Origin: Sarocladium kiliense
Taxonomy: Eukaryota > Ascomycota > Sordariomycetes > Hypocreales > Sarocladiaceae
NCBI GenBank assembly: GCA_030734395.1
Contig: JAUZTG010000011.1
Location: forward strand, 62,001-126,000
Length of the DNA: 64,000 nucleotides
Direction of reading: 5' to 3'
The notes beneath the pieces are model-generated. The model saw nothing but the letters and a program-made list of their open reading frames with translations, was not told where the DNA came from and did not search any database. A program made the position numbers and the translations under genes. Of this stretch, positions 24,269 through 35,427 are shown in pieces (within the stretch, counting starts at the first letter, position 1; every line of letters begins with the position of its first letter).

Positions 24269-25757
24269 TCATGCCTTGAGAATCTTGACCAGCTCAGCAA
24301 CGATGGCATCTCCTGCTTCCGCGGTGCCCGTGCTGCCGCCCATGTCCTTGGTCCTTAGCCCGGCATCAATGGCAGCGCGGACCGCATCCTCGACGATTTT
24401 AGCCTCGTGGGCGAGGTTCAGAGAGTACCGGAACATCATGGCCACGGAAAGGATGGTGCCAATGGGGTTCTGGAAATGATGTCAGCTCTGTACTTGCAGC
24501 GAATGGATAGGAATCGCCCGAAACGGGTTCTTGACGTACGACAATCCCTTTCCCTGAAATGTCCGGCGCGCTCCCTGTCATCTGCGTTAGCGACTGATGT
24601 CTACATGAGCGCACGAGTGGAGCGTAGGAGTCTCACCATGAATCGGTTCATAGATAGCAGACACTGGAGAGTCCGGAATCCCGCAGAGACTTGCGCTCGG
24701 GAGGAGCCCGATGCTTCCAGTTATAGCACTCGCCTCGTCACTGAGAATATCCCCTAAAAGGTCATCAGCTAAACCGCCTTCGAGGTGGCCGAGGGGCCAC
24801 GCTCACCTGCCAAGTTGGGCGCAATCATAACGCCATTCAGCTTCGTCGGGCTCTTGACCATGATCATGGCAGCGCTGTCAATAAGCTGATGCTCAACCTT
24901 CAGATCAGGGAACTCGTTCTTGAAAACCTCCTCAACCACAGAACGCCAGAGTCTGCTTGTCGCCAGCACGTTTGCCTTGTCCAGCGAGATAACCCGCGAC
25001 TCTCCCCTGGTCCTGGCTAGGTAGCCGCCCATCCGCGCGATACGCTCGACCTCTGGTTTCGTATAGACAGTAGTGTCGAACGCATTATTTCCATCGTACT
25101 CTTTTCGCTCTCCGAAATACAGGCCTGAGGTTAACTCCCGGACTAACATCATGTCGGTGCCGCGGCAGACAGACGCCTTCAGCGGGGAGGACTCAACAAG
25201 GGCGTCGGATGCGAAGAAACAAGGACGGAGGTTTCCGTAGGCGGACATCTCACTGCGTAGCCTTAGGAGGCCCTGCTCCGGGCGGACGGCGCCGGTGCCC
25301 CATTCAGGGCCGCCAATGGCGCCGAGGAGGACAGCATCGGCGGCTTTGGCGGCGGCAAGGGCCTTGTCTGTGAGGGGGGAGCCGGTCTGGTCGATGGAGC
25401 ACTGGGGAGAAACGTCGAGGTCAGCAAGAGGCTTCTCTCGTGGATGTCTTTGGGCACGGTGTGATCCGTCGTCGGGGGATTACTTACCCCTCCGAGCAGG
25501 TGCTCGTCCAAATTGAATTTGCCAGCAGTCGGGCTCAGCTCCTCAACCTTCTTGATGACCTGAATCCTGTGTCAGACGTGCTCAACTACAGGTCGCAAAT
25601 ACCCGACTCGTACCTTGATTGCCTCGGCAATAACCTGTCAAATAACCACAGTCAGCCCCTCTCCGTGTCGAGTCAAGGGTGGGAAAGCTCGGGGGTAATC
25701 GGTCACCTCTGGGCCACAGTGGTCGCCCGCAAAAACAACAACGTTGTGTTCCGCCAT
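24269..25757 (-). CDS. LEU2: 3-isopropylmalate dehydrogenase
   Basis: Seven exons in transcription order: 25757-25707, 25634-25614, 25559-25488, 25401-24807, 24753-24637, 24574-24540 and 24469-24269, giving 363 residues, the usual size. The second exon is only 21 nt (seven codons, VIAEAIK). Family motifs in order are VVVFAGDHCGPEV, GAIGGPEWGTG, RPEQGLLRLR, the MMLVRELTSGLYFG stretch, and NLAG joined to DILSDEASAITGSIGLLPSAS across an intron, then EPIHGSAPDISGK and NPIGTILSVAMM. The enzyme oxidatively decarboxylates 3-isopropylmalate with NAD+ in leucine synthesis. GDHCGPE differs from the common GDGIGPE in having H-C for G-I. Confidence 0.95.
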
Positions 25758-26682
25758 GGTTGCAAGACTTGTCCGACGGAGTTCGTAGTATGTGACGAAG
25801 CACGAGAATGAGTAATTGGAAAGGTAACCAAGGGAATTGAGGGAAAATTTCCACAAGATATATAACAGAGCGAAGTCGGGGACGGCGTGTTCGTGCGAAT
25901 TACGGCATGCTTTCGCTGGCAGCGCAACTTGCCCCCCGCCCCAGCCGAGTTGGAGGAGAAGCCTCCCCTTACCCCCACCGCCCCACCCTGCCGAGATCGG
26001 AGAGGAGGGGGGAGCTTCAGCCAGCTTCAACCCACTGTAGCCCAAGAAAGGATCGTCACGAAGGCGACAGAGCAGGAGCACATACTGTAGCAAAAGCATC
26101 ACCCTGTCTCTCTATGGCAGACCTGCCACCCACTAAAGTTGCTATCCCACAGAACGGCGACACCATACTACTTGAACTTTCTCGGGTCTTCAATCTGCAA
26201 GGACATTTACTAATGTATTCCAGCGTTTTAGATGCTCTTCTGATCGCATCGGAACATTGGCATGTGCAATGCTTAGGGAACTGAGACGATGGCCATGTTG
26301 GAGTCGTTCTGGGAGGGTTCTTGAGTCGGGAGCCTGCTACCGCAGTTTGGAAATACGAATGTTGTATTCAGCTGCTTTCAGATGGCAAGATTGCTTAAAA
26401 ATTGATTGCTTCGCACCTCTATAAGCTCTCTTGCTCGCGGCACTTCGAGAATGTCTTCGTTCCTGGCGTTCAAAACACGGCTGAAGAATGCATCAGGCCG
26501 CGAGAGGACTCCCAACACCAACACATGGATCGAGTCTGTAGGATCAGGGTCGACACGCGACTCGTTGAAGGGGGATTGGACCTACATCTCCTGCTCAGCA
26601 TGATGGGTTTCTTTGTATTATTTTCTAAAGTCTGCATTATTCTTCTACACTATTTCTGCTGAACGCTGTCAAATGTAAAGTC
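25758..26682. other. Intergenic, LEU2 promoter side
   Basis: This stretch contains the LEU2 promoter and the 3' flank of the Zn2Cys6 gene. It includes C-rich DNA near 25930-25995. I did not see a Leu3-type CCGG-N4-CCGG site, and no gene is supported. Confidence 0.55.
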
Positions 26683-28298
26683 TCAGGGACTTGGACTTTC
26701 CCTCATCCGCCAGACGTGTGCCAGCTCCATCTTGAATACCTGGGCAATGGTAAACTGCTCCCCAATCTTCGTCAACAGATCCAAGACCTGTCTCTGTCTG
26801 TGCTGCTGATAAGACCTGGCCCCGGTGATCCGCAGGGAAAACAGGAACAGAAGAGGAGAGATGGACGTATTGTCCAACGCATACGACGTCAATTCGAGTA
26901 TCGTCCGCACATGCCTCTGGATCTGCTCCTCTGGAAGCGTCGGAATTGACAGGTCCCAAGTGCGCCAGTGCAGTACCTCGTAGTCGAATACCCCGGAGAG
27001 GAAGATGCTGATGGCTGCGAAGAATATGTTGGAGAGCGTCATCAGGTTGGTGTCATATGGTGTTGCCTTGAAGGTGTCCGAGCTCCATTCTAACAGACTG
27101 GAGTCTCTCCAAGTATCCAGCGCAAGACGGAGTTGCAAGCCTTCCATAGCCAGATCCTGGGCCTCACATCGGAGCTTTCCAGGAGACTCATGCTCGAGCG
27201 AGTCAATGAGCTCGCCAGTCCTGCACAATTTGTCAGCTTCGACACTCATCTCTGGCCTTGCCATTCCCGTCATCGTAACGGGATGAGAAAACGTACTTCA
27301 CCCGCAGACGGGAACACTGGACAATGAGATCCAGCAGCTCATCCAAGAGTCGGTGTGAGCCTTGCCCGCCAGCACGGATAGCTGACGACAGGGCACTCCA
27401 CTCTGGTTTGGAAAGAAAAGTCGACTCGCCGAGAAGGAGTGCCCGTGATACCTCGAACACTCGAGCCTGTACAAAGAATGACTGCCCCGGACCTGACATG
27501 CATGCCGACGGCCCGCTAGCTTGAAGGGCTGCACCTGTGCCATGTACCATATGAACAAGCCATCCATCACCGGAATCGCTGTTCATGAGCTGCAAACATG
27601 TTAGGTTTGACTCAACAGCCAAGCTCCCCGGTGTAGGAACCCAGTGGAGGAGGGCACGTACCTCGAATAGTCCCAAGAGTAAGGTAGTCCACAGAACGTG
27701 CAGATGGGATGGAGAGGAAGTTTGCGCCATAGTCTCACGCAGCGCTGCCACAGACGATGAATAGGCCTTGATGGCTGCCTGAGAATCATCCGGACTTGTT
27801 GTTATGCTCAGCCTCGAGGATTGCAGAGCCCCCAACGCAGTGACGGCATGAACAAGATAGTGGCCAGGCTCAGTGCCTAGCAGAACCTTCACATCGAAGT
27901 CATAAGAGACCGTATTAGCGACGAAGTTGTTCCGTTGTGCGAAGATGTCGAAGTAGTATATGTGGCGGTTGAATGCGGTAGGAGACGGTATCAGCACTTG
28001 AGGCGTGGGTACCGTCGCAGAACTTTTCTGCTTGTTTGAGAAGCTGACAACAGTCTTGACCTTGGATTGGTCGAGCTTGATGAGTGAATTGGCCTTTTGA
28101 TAGTTGCAAGTGATTTTGCGTCGATGGCAGTTGTTGCAAGGGTTTGCTCCATCACACTGGGAGAACAGGTACGTCGTCAGCCGGGTCACATCTACCACGT
28201 GCTACACGTACAAACTTCTGCCATACCTTCAGATGACTGGAAGAACACGCGGAGCAGCGTGATCTTCTGGAACGACGGTCGAAGGGTCCAGCCGGCAT
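26683..28298 (-). CDS. Zn(II)2Cys6 fungal transcription factor
   Basis: Four exons in transcription order, 28298-28227, 28156-27662, 27589-27297 and 27220-26683, give 465 residues. The cluster spans the first intron: C15, C18, C25, C31, C34 and C41 (CX2CX6CX5CX2CX6C). A fungal-specific-TF-like helical region follows with no sequence that names a pathway. The 72-nt second intron (27590-27661) keeps the frame if retained, but has GTACGT, CTAAC and GCAG signals. The gene is divergent from a secreted PAF-acetylhydrolase-like enzyme 712 bases away, which it might regulate. Confidence 0.87.
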
Positions 28299-29010
28299 AG
28301 TGAACCAAGCTCATCCAAATGACAAGCCTTGGCTGCCGACGCACTCCGGTTTCGCCAACCCAATAAGGCAATGAAGATGCGCCAATCTGCAAGCCCAACG
28401 GCAGTCACGCGGCAATGGATCGACCGGAAAAAGAGATGTCAACCATTAAAGACGACTTTTGCAAGGATGACGAGGAACATGGACGGCAGTTGACGAACTC
28501 ACTAGGCAAGATGAGGAACTGCTGCTGCGAGGTGCGAACTATTAGCCGACGTCGCTGAGGCTGAGCATCTGGCGCAGCCTACGTATTAGTAGCGACGCAT
28601 GACCGAGTTTGGAAAGACTCTCGCGAGGGCTAGACTTGCTGTGGAGCATTCCGTGGGCTTGTCGTCTGAATCGTGCAGGCATTCAGCCCTCATACGGTGG
28701 TCCCCCTGCTGAAGCGCCGTTCTCCATCCTCGCTCGATTATTTCCGAATTGGGAAAAGCTGGTGCCTCGTGCTTTTCGAAGGCCTGCGTCTACACGCGTT
28801 GCTTGGAATTGCAATTGCGCTTTTACTCATCTTGATGCAAAAAGCCATGGAGCTGGAGGATCTCAACTCAGGATATAAGTCACGATGTCGGCCCTGTTGT
28901 GATGATTTCGAAAGTCATCCTCGATCACTTCCATCTTCATTCCCTACTTTCACTTCCAACAGTCGCTTCATTCCCTCTAAGACGACTCCTTGGTCAATCC
29001 AACTTTCAAG
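28299..29010. promoter_or_regulatory. Divergent promoter, Zn2Cys6 regulator / secreted hydrolase
   Basis: This 712-base gap separates two divergent starts. No defined CGG inverted repeat stood out. The last 100 bases are CT-rich leader of the hydrolase gene. Confidence 0.4.
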
Positions 29011-30235
29011 ATGCAGCTTCTAACATTTTTGTCCGTCATCTCAGCGGCAGCTGCTGTCCTGCTCCCTGCACCCAATGGACCATACCCGGTCTCCGTCACC
29101 GTCAAGGCCTTGACCGACGAGAGCCGTATCGACCCTTACTCACCCAAGAATGCTCGCCACAAGCGTCAAGTTCTCGTCTCCCTGTTCCTTCCCGTTGACA
29201 AGAAGCACACCTCTTCGGTGAAGCGCACAATTCCGTATATGACTCCGGCTGTTGCTGCGGACTACGGTCTTCAGGCAGCCGCCATCGGATTGCCTAACAC
29301 TACTTTTGCCGCCTTCGAGCTCGAGACGAGTGTGATCAAGTCTGAAGCTTCTTGTGGCTCAAAGAAGGACAAGTCCAACAGCATCCCTCTGGTTCTCTTC
29401 TCCCCCGGCGGTGGTAACTCTCGTCTTCTGTACGGTACAATGGCCAGGTCCTTGGCCAGCGAGGGCTACGCCGTTGTCACGATCGATCATCCATACGATG
29501 CTTCAGTCGTCGAATTCCCCGATGGCAAGATTATACGCAGTGCCGACATCTCCGATGAAGACATCCCAGCCCTCACAAAGCTGACACAGGTAAGGAAACC
29601 CATTGAACGAATACACATGACCAAATTTGACACACTCTTTTTCATAGGTCCGCGCAGACGATGCCTCTTTCGTACTCGACCAAGTCAAGAACCCCAAGAC
29701 TTTCGCAAAGGAGTTCGCCGCTCACAAGCTCACCGTCGACTTCAAGCGCGTCCTCATGTACGGCCACTCCCAAGGCGGCGCCACCGCTGCTCTCGCCATG
29801 CTCACCGATCCTCGCATTAAGGGTGGCGTCAACCTGGACGGACGATTCTTCGGCGCCGTTATGACCAAGGGTCTTTCCCGTCCGTTCGCTCTTCTCGGAA
29901 GGCCAAACCACAGCAGCGAAGATGCCACATGGGCTCAGGTCTTCCCCAATCTGCGAGGATCCCGCTTCGAGATGGCGGTCGCTGATACGATGCACGGATC
30001 TTTCACTGATTACCCGATTCTGATTGACAGCCTGGGCCTTCCCGAGGCGGTGAGGCAGGCTGCGTCAACGCTTTTCGGGGCTGCCTCGGGCAAGCAGATG
30101 GACAAGGTTGTCAAGGGCGTCATGGTCGCCTTCTCAGAACTCGTTTTCGGAGAAAACTCTGCGCCAGCCGTGTTGAAGAAGGGCCAGAAGCAGATCACTG
30201 GGCTGACTGTTTTGCAGTCTGACATCCGCAAGTGA
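29011..30235 (+). CDS. Secreted PAF-acetylhydrolase-like lipase/esterase
   Basis: Two exons, 29011-29589 and 29648-30235, give 388 residues. The first 18-20 residues (MQLLTFLSVISAAAAVLLP) look like a signal peptide. A PLVLFSPGGGNSR oxyanion-hole segment is followed by GYAVVTIDHPYD, and after the intron the nucleophile elbow MYGHSQGG places the serine at residue 234. A late H in the DTMHGSFTDYP segment is the probable catalytic histidine. This order matches the isoform-II type platelet-activating-factor acetylhydrolase family found widely in secreted fungal enzymes. The substrate is likely a short-chain or oxidised lipid ester; that is inferred from family only. Confidence 0.88.
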
Positions 30236-31010
30236 TGGTCATAACTGGCGAACGGCTATTCGGGCTGGGGCAATAGTTCCCCATCAGCTTCGAGGGAAGC
30301 AATGTATTCACCATTTCCTTCCGTGTAGAAACTATAGACATCAAGCAATTAGACCATGTATTTCTCAGAAGTCAAGATACTCCACCGACAACTCTGTGCA
30401 TAATATCCATCCGCTGGTTTGAATAGCGACTGTAGCAGTGAGTATGGGTGCGATGGTGATCCTGCGAGGACGAGGACTGGGATAGCAAATTATCGTACGT
30501 CGATTTCCAGCAAATCAAACCGTGACCAGCTTCGGATGCACATAGCCTTTGCGGAAGCCGTGTCAGCCGCCGCAGCACGCGTTGAGGTGCAAGCAGCGCG
30601 CCCAAGTTTGGCCAGCGCTAAGCAGCTGCGGACGACCCTGAAGCGGCGGGTGGGATTTTGGCGGGGCTCCCTTTGGTCCCCTCTCGACCCTCATGACGAG
30701 CCACCAAGAGTCAGTCTCTCGCCAACCACCACTACACCTGGTTACCTCCCTTGACTCAATCTGCAGTCCCTGGTCAACATCTTCTGCCCTCTCCCTCACC
30801 TCACCTCGCCCTCGCCCTCCAGTCCGCACCCGCGAAGCCAGCCTCCTCTTCATCGCCTTTTCTTCCGCAGTCCTTTCCCCGACCTTCACGATTTGGCTGT
30901 TGCGTTGCTGGCCACTACTCGATCCTGCAACTCCTGCATCCTAGGCGTCTGCTTTGCGCCATCAATACATCCCACCACAAGTCCAACTTAATCCTCAAAT
31001 CTTCTTCGCC
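30236..31010. other. Intergenic, PHO85 promoter
   Basis: No gene is supported. The final 250 bases are C- and T-rich leader sequence upstream of the kinase. Confidence 0.6.
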
Positions 31011-32063
31011 ATGGACGGCAAGCGCCATCCCAGCTCGTTCCAGCAGCTGGAGAAGCTGGGCGAGGGAACATATGCTACAGTGAGCACTCAAATATGCATG
31101 AAGTAATTGCTCGATTCGCTAACGCCGTTTTGCGACATTCAGGTCTTCAAAGGCCGCAACCGCCAGACCGGTGAGCTCGTCGCCCTCAAGGAAATTCACC
31201 TCGACTCCGAGGAGGGCACGCCCTCCACAGCCATCCGCGAGATTTCCCTTATGAAGGAGCTCAAGCACGAGAATATCGTTGCCCTTCACGACGTCATCCA
31301 CACCGAGAACAAGCTTATGCTGGTGTTCGAGTACATGGACGGCGATCTGAAGCGCTACATGGACACAAATGGCGAGCGTGGCGCCCTCAAGCCCGCCACC
31401 ATCAAGAGCTTCATGTACCAGCTCCTCAAGGGAATCGACTTTTGCCACCAAAACCGTGTCCTCCATCGCGATCTCAAGCCTCAAAACTTGCTCATCAACA
31501 GCAAAGGTCTGCTGAAGCTTGGTGACTTTGGTCTTGCCCGTGCGTTTGGTATCCCAGTCAACACCTTCTCCAACGAGGTTGTTACGCTCTGGTACCGTGC
31601 ACCCGATGTCCTGCTCGGCAGCAGGACCTACAACACAAGTATCGACATCTGGTCAGCCGGCTGCATCATGGCTGAGATGTACACCGGTCGCCCTCTCTTC
31701 CCCGGCACCACCAACGAGGATCAAATCGTTCGCATCTTCCGCATCATGGGCACTCCCACCGAGCGCACCTGGCCTGGCATCACGCAATTCCCCGAATACA
31801 AGCCGACTTTCCAGATGTACGCCACTCAAGATCTTCGCAGCATTCTCCACGCCATCGACCACACTGGCATCGACCTCCTCCAGCGCATGCTCCAGCTCCG
31901 CCCGGAGCTGCGCATCAGCGCTGCTGAGGCTCTGCAGCATCCTTGGTTCAGTGACATCCACATGCACCAGCAGGCCCAGCAGCAGCAGCAAGCTGCACAG
32001 GCCATGCAAGCCCGTGCCTACCAGCAGCAAGGTGTTCCGGCACAGGGTTTCGACGGCTATTAG
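31011..32063 (+). CDS. PHO85: Cyclin-dependent kinase PHO85
   Basis: Two exons, 31011-31079 and 31143-32063, give 329 residues. The glycine loop is LGEGTYAT-V, the catalytic lysine is K39, the cyclin-binding helix is PSTAIRE at 50-56, the HRD aspartate is D133 and the DFG aspartate is D151. PSTAIRE combined with the DGDLKRYMD segment and a glutamine-rich tail (HQQAQQQQQAAQ) points to the Pho85/PhoA/CDK5 branch rather than CDK1. Pho85 with its cyclins signals phosphate status, cell polarity and stress. The start context and the early intron position after the glycine loop are typical for the gene. Confidence 0.94.
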
Positions 32064-32611
32064 GATGGCCCCGCAGAGCACCTCAACCCCATGCCTTCTG
32101 GTTGGTACCCGACGAGGTGAACCTGTTTCTGTTTCTTCATCACACTTTTGCAATTTCCACGTCGGGCACAGGAGGAAGTCAACGGATGAGTAATGATGCA
32201 TCAGTACATAAATATGACAAACGACCATGTTATTTGGACGTTTCTTTGCGTCCTCAGTTGAAACAAGAAAAAAATGGGAGCTAGGCACGGTTTCTGAGCG
32301 AAGGAGGAACGACCACGTATTTTCGGAGTTAAATCATTATTATCGGAGCTGAGGCTTGCTGGGAAGGGAGAGGAAACTTAGACTGGGACACTGTCTCTTT
32401 TGGCTTCTTGTTTCGTTCTCTGGTTTTTGCGCAAGCGTTTGGAATTCCTTGTCGCTAGACAGTTTTCGCTTCACATTATGAGAACTACGGCATATCTTGA
32501 AAAGCCTCCTGTGTGCTTGATCTATGCCTGTCTCTAACGGAGTGATGCCTCCTGTGCTATACGTACATCGCTGAATTGTACATGGTGACTCACACGTATG
32601 GAGCAGTGGCC
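32064..32611. other. Intergenic, convergent PHO85 / tafazzin
   Basis: Only 3' flanking sequence is seen between these convergent genes. No gene is supported. Confidence 0.6.
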
Positions 32612-33766
32612 TCACTGCCTGTTCACCAGGCTGCCATCAACCGGGCTCCGGAACTTCCTCTTGTTCGGTTCCTTCGCCCACGTCTCCGCCAACGCCGCAG
32701 CCTCATCCTCATCCTCCGGCAACCCACTCTTCACACGCAGCCTCCCAATCTCATCCCTCACCATCTTTGCCACCTCGATCCTCAACCTCCTAGCTTCCTC
32801 ACCATTTCTCAACCTCTCCTCATCCGCGCCCGCGTCCTCAACAAGCTTCCTCCATGCTCTCCTCTGCTCACCGAAAAGCTGGTCTGTGTCTGCGGGTTCG
32901 CCGATGGTGACTTGGAGCTTGTTGCCGATGCGGGGGAGGAAACGAGGGAAGCCGCGGTCTTCGGCCATGATGCCTTTTGTGCCGTTGATGAACATGGGAA
33001 GAAACTCGGGGGCTGGGTCGGATTCGAGGATGAGGCGGGCGACTCCCCATTTGAAGTATCGTAAGGTGGTAGTGTCACCGGGACTTTGGTGGCAGCATGC
33101 TTCTGGGAAGATATGTACCCAAGCGTTGCGATTTGCTGAGTAGGCGGCAGGTGCCCATTGTCGGTCCTGGCCTGTAGTGGAATAGTATAACTCCTCCGAG
33201 GACATGTCAGCTGGCGCCTTGGAGAGAAGCTTGATGGCTTGGGTCATGGTGGGTTGGTAGAGGCCGCCATGAGGTGAGTGCCAGTTGCGGTGAGTCGGGA
33301 GCACTTGTCCCATGCTGAAGAAGGCGGAAGTAAGTCTTGAGGTGACTTGTCAGTACTTGACACTGGGTGTATGAGGCGTGAGCTGCTCACTTGTTCTTGT
33401 AACATATGTCGTGAGCCCCTAGGCCCCAGCGAAGGTTCTCAGTGTCGAAGAAGTATTTCATAGGCAAGATTCCCCACATGACAGGATCATCGAGACTGTA
33501 GAGTTATCAGTAGAACTCAAGGGTTGACCAATGTGAAAGGATTCATACACCATGACGTGGTTGGACACCGTCAAGAGGCCTCTGTCCGCGCCTTGTGTCC
33601 GCCTTCGATCAAGAATGTTGAGGAGATTGTTCAACCCAGTCACCTCAACATTATTGAGTCCGTAGAGAAAGCCACGGCATAAAGCACCGGTAGCGCCTGC
33701 GATGGCCATAGAAGCTGCTCGCCATGGCAGGCCGGGCCTTGCCGGCGGTGTTGGAGCAGCCGTCAT
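32612..33766 (-). CDS. TAZ1: Tafazzin, cardiolipin transacylase
   Basis: Exons in transcription order: 33766-33549, 33495-33391 and 33335-32612, giving 348 residues. The acyltransferase motif HX4D is NH-V-M-V-L-D (H70, D75) and is formed only after splicing with the GTATGA donor, giving NHVMVLDDPVMWG. GQVLPTHR, VHIFPEA and the MFINGTKGIM region follow, as in tafazzins. The protein remodels cardiolipin acyl chains at mitochondrial membranes. An in-frame ATG at 33811 would add 15 residues; I chose 33766 because the added residues (NHKFSEVDFSSTTT) look like leader, but the choice is uncertain. Confidence 0.9.
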
Positions 33767-34182
33767 CGTAGTTGTCGAGCTAAAATCCACTTCTGAGAAT
33801 TTGTGATTCATAAAAGGACCAGCGTCTGTCTCTCCGTGTCCGCCAGCCAGCCGAGCCGGGTCAGAACCACCCCATAAATATGGCTGTCTTGTATCTCGGG
33901 TATCGTAGACCTGAACCAGGTTCCGAGAAAAAGTGTCGCGTAAAGTGAAGCCGAGGACGCGACTAGTCATAAGATCCCCACGTGGAGCTCTGTTCGCCCA
34001 CAAATAACGCTACAGTGGACGTCACAGGGGTCACACATCTCCACCATAGGCGGCTTCCCCCGAACTGCATCCGCTAAGGCGAAAGCAGCCTTGTGGTTTC
34101 AGCCTGGTCTTGACTTCGACTTGCATCAACTGGACCAATCCACGAACCTGACCACAGCCCAACCCGGGTCCTTGTCGCAACG
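33767..34182. other. Divergent promoter, tafazzin / NOSIP homologue
   Basis: This 416-base gap lies between divergent starts. It includes one isolated CCGAGCCG at 33851-33858, a variant of the cluster motif found further right, here without the CCGAACCG core. Confidence 0.5.
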
Positions 34183-35365
34183 ATGTCACACAGTAAGACA
34201 CCTCGATTCAAAGCCGCAACATTCAACGTTCAAGTACTGACACTCAACTCAGGCAAGAGAAACACTTCCCGACCCGTCTTCACCTCCCACGAGCGCGCCC
34301 TCGCCAAATCCGCCTGGTCCTCCTCCTCCGCCCGCCTGCACCGCGAATCGTTCCTCCCCTTCGGCTCCTGCAACCTATGTCTCGAGATCGCCCGTGAACC
34401 CGTTGCCTGTCAGCGCGGCGACATCTTCTGCCGGGAGTGTGCGCTTGCGAATCTCGTTGCGCAGAAGAAGGAGCTGAAGCGTGCAGAGAAGTTGAGGAAG
34501 CGAGCAGAGGAGGAGAGGGAGCGGAAAAGGGCAGAGGAAGAGGGCGAGGAGCATGAGAGGGCTGTGAGGGACTTTGAGAGGACCCAAGCGGGATTGGAGG
34601 GGGCGAATGGAAAAGTCGCGAAGAGAGTGGAGGCAGCGAAATCGAATACGACAAAAGACGAGCCAGCACCTGGTGATGGGATGGCTTTAGTGGTCGGTAC
34701 AAAACGAAAGTTTGCCCTTGATGAGGATGAACTCAGCCGGATAGCCCAGGAGGACAGAGCCAAGGCACGGAAAGCAATCGAGGATGAAAAGGTACGGGTG
34801 TTCATAGATTCCACTACTCATGACAACAAGACAACTGACTTCCCATCTCCAGGCCGCCAAACCAACCCTGCCATCATTCTGGACCCCTTCATTGACTCCT
34901 GACGTTCAATCCAGTAAGATCAAACCCATCAACACAGAGGCAAAGACAACGCCTACCTGCCCTGCCTCCAACGACACCAACGCCCACCCGCTATCCATGC
35001 ACAAACTCATCGATCTCCACTTTGACGAATCAATCTCGGACGAGAGCGGTATCAGTGAGAAGAGGAGAATATGTCCTTCCTGCCGCAAGGTTCTCTCCAA
35101 CTCCTCCAATGCTATCATGGCTAAGCCCTGCGGCCATGTTCTTTGTCTTAAGTGCGTCCGTCAATTCCTCGCACCCAAGGGAAGACCAGAGGGTGAGCCG
35201 GTCGCGTGCTTTACTTGTGATTCGCCCGTGTCAGGCAAGGCTCCTAGCACGGGGGAGAAGGATGCATTGCCTGCAGGTCTTGTGCCTCTCAAGTCAGAGG
35301 GCACGGGTTTCTCGGCACGCGGATCGAGCACTATCCAGAAGTCGGGTGTCGCTTTCCAGTGCTGA
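34183..35365 (+). CDS. NOSIP-family U-box protein
   Basis: Three exons, 34183-34192, 34253-34791 and 34853-35365, give 353 residues. The first exon is only ten bases; joining it yields MSHSKRNTSRPVFTSHER, the conserved N-terminus of nitric-oxide-synthase-interacting-protein homologues. Next is a zinc-ribbon-like CNLCLEIAREPVACQRGDIFC segment, a long charged coiled coil (about residues 90-145) and a C-terminal U-box/RING-like part with CPSCRKVL, KPCGHVLCLKC and CFTC. Homologues are spliceosome-associated E3-like proteins in the nucleus. The unspliced first frame would give an unrelated N-terminus, so the intron is well supported. Confidence 0.87.
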
Positions 35366-35427
35366 GCTGCGACGGCGGGCAGCTGTCATCTCAGTCATCA
35401 TTACAAACATACACCTGATTGTAGTCA

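Noticed and set aside
32667..32674. TTCGGTTC in tafazzin coding DNA
   Set aside because: Only part of the cluster motif and inside an exon.
33851..33858. CCGAGCCG outside the cluster
   Set aside because: Single copy of a variant without the CCGAACCG core, next to tafazzin; treated as background.
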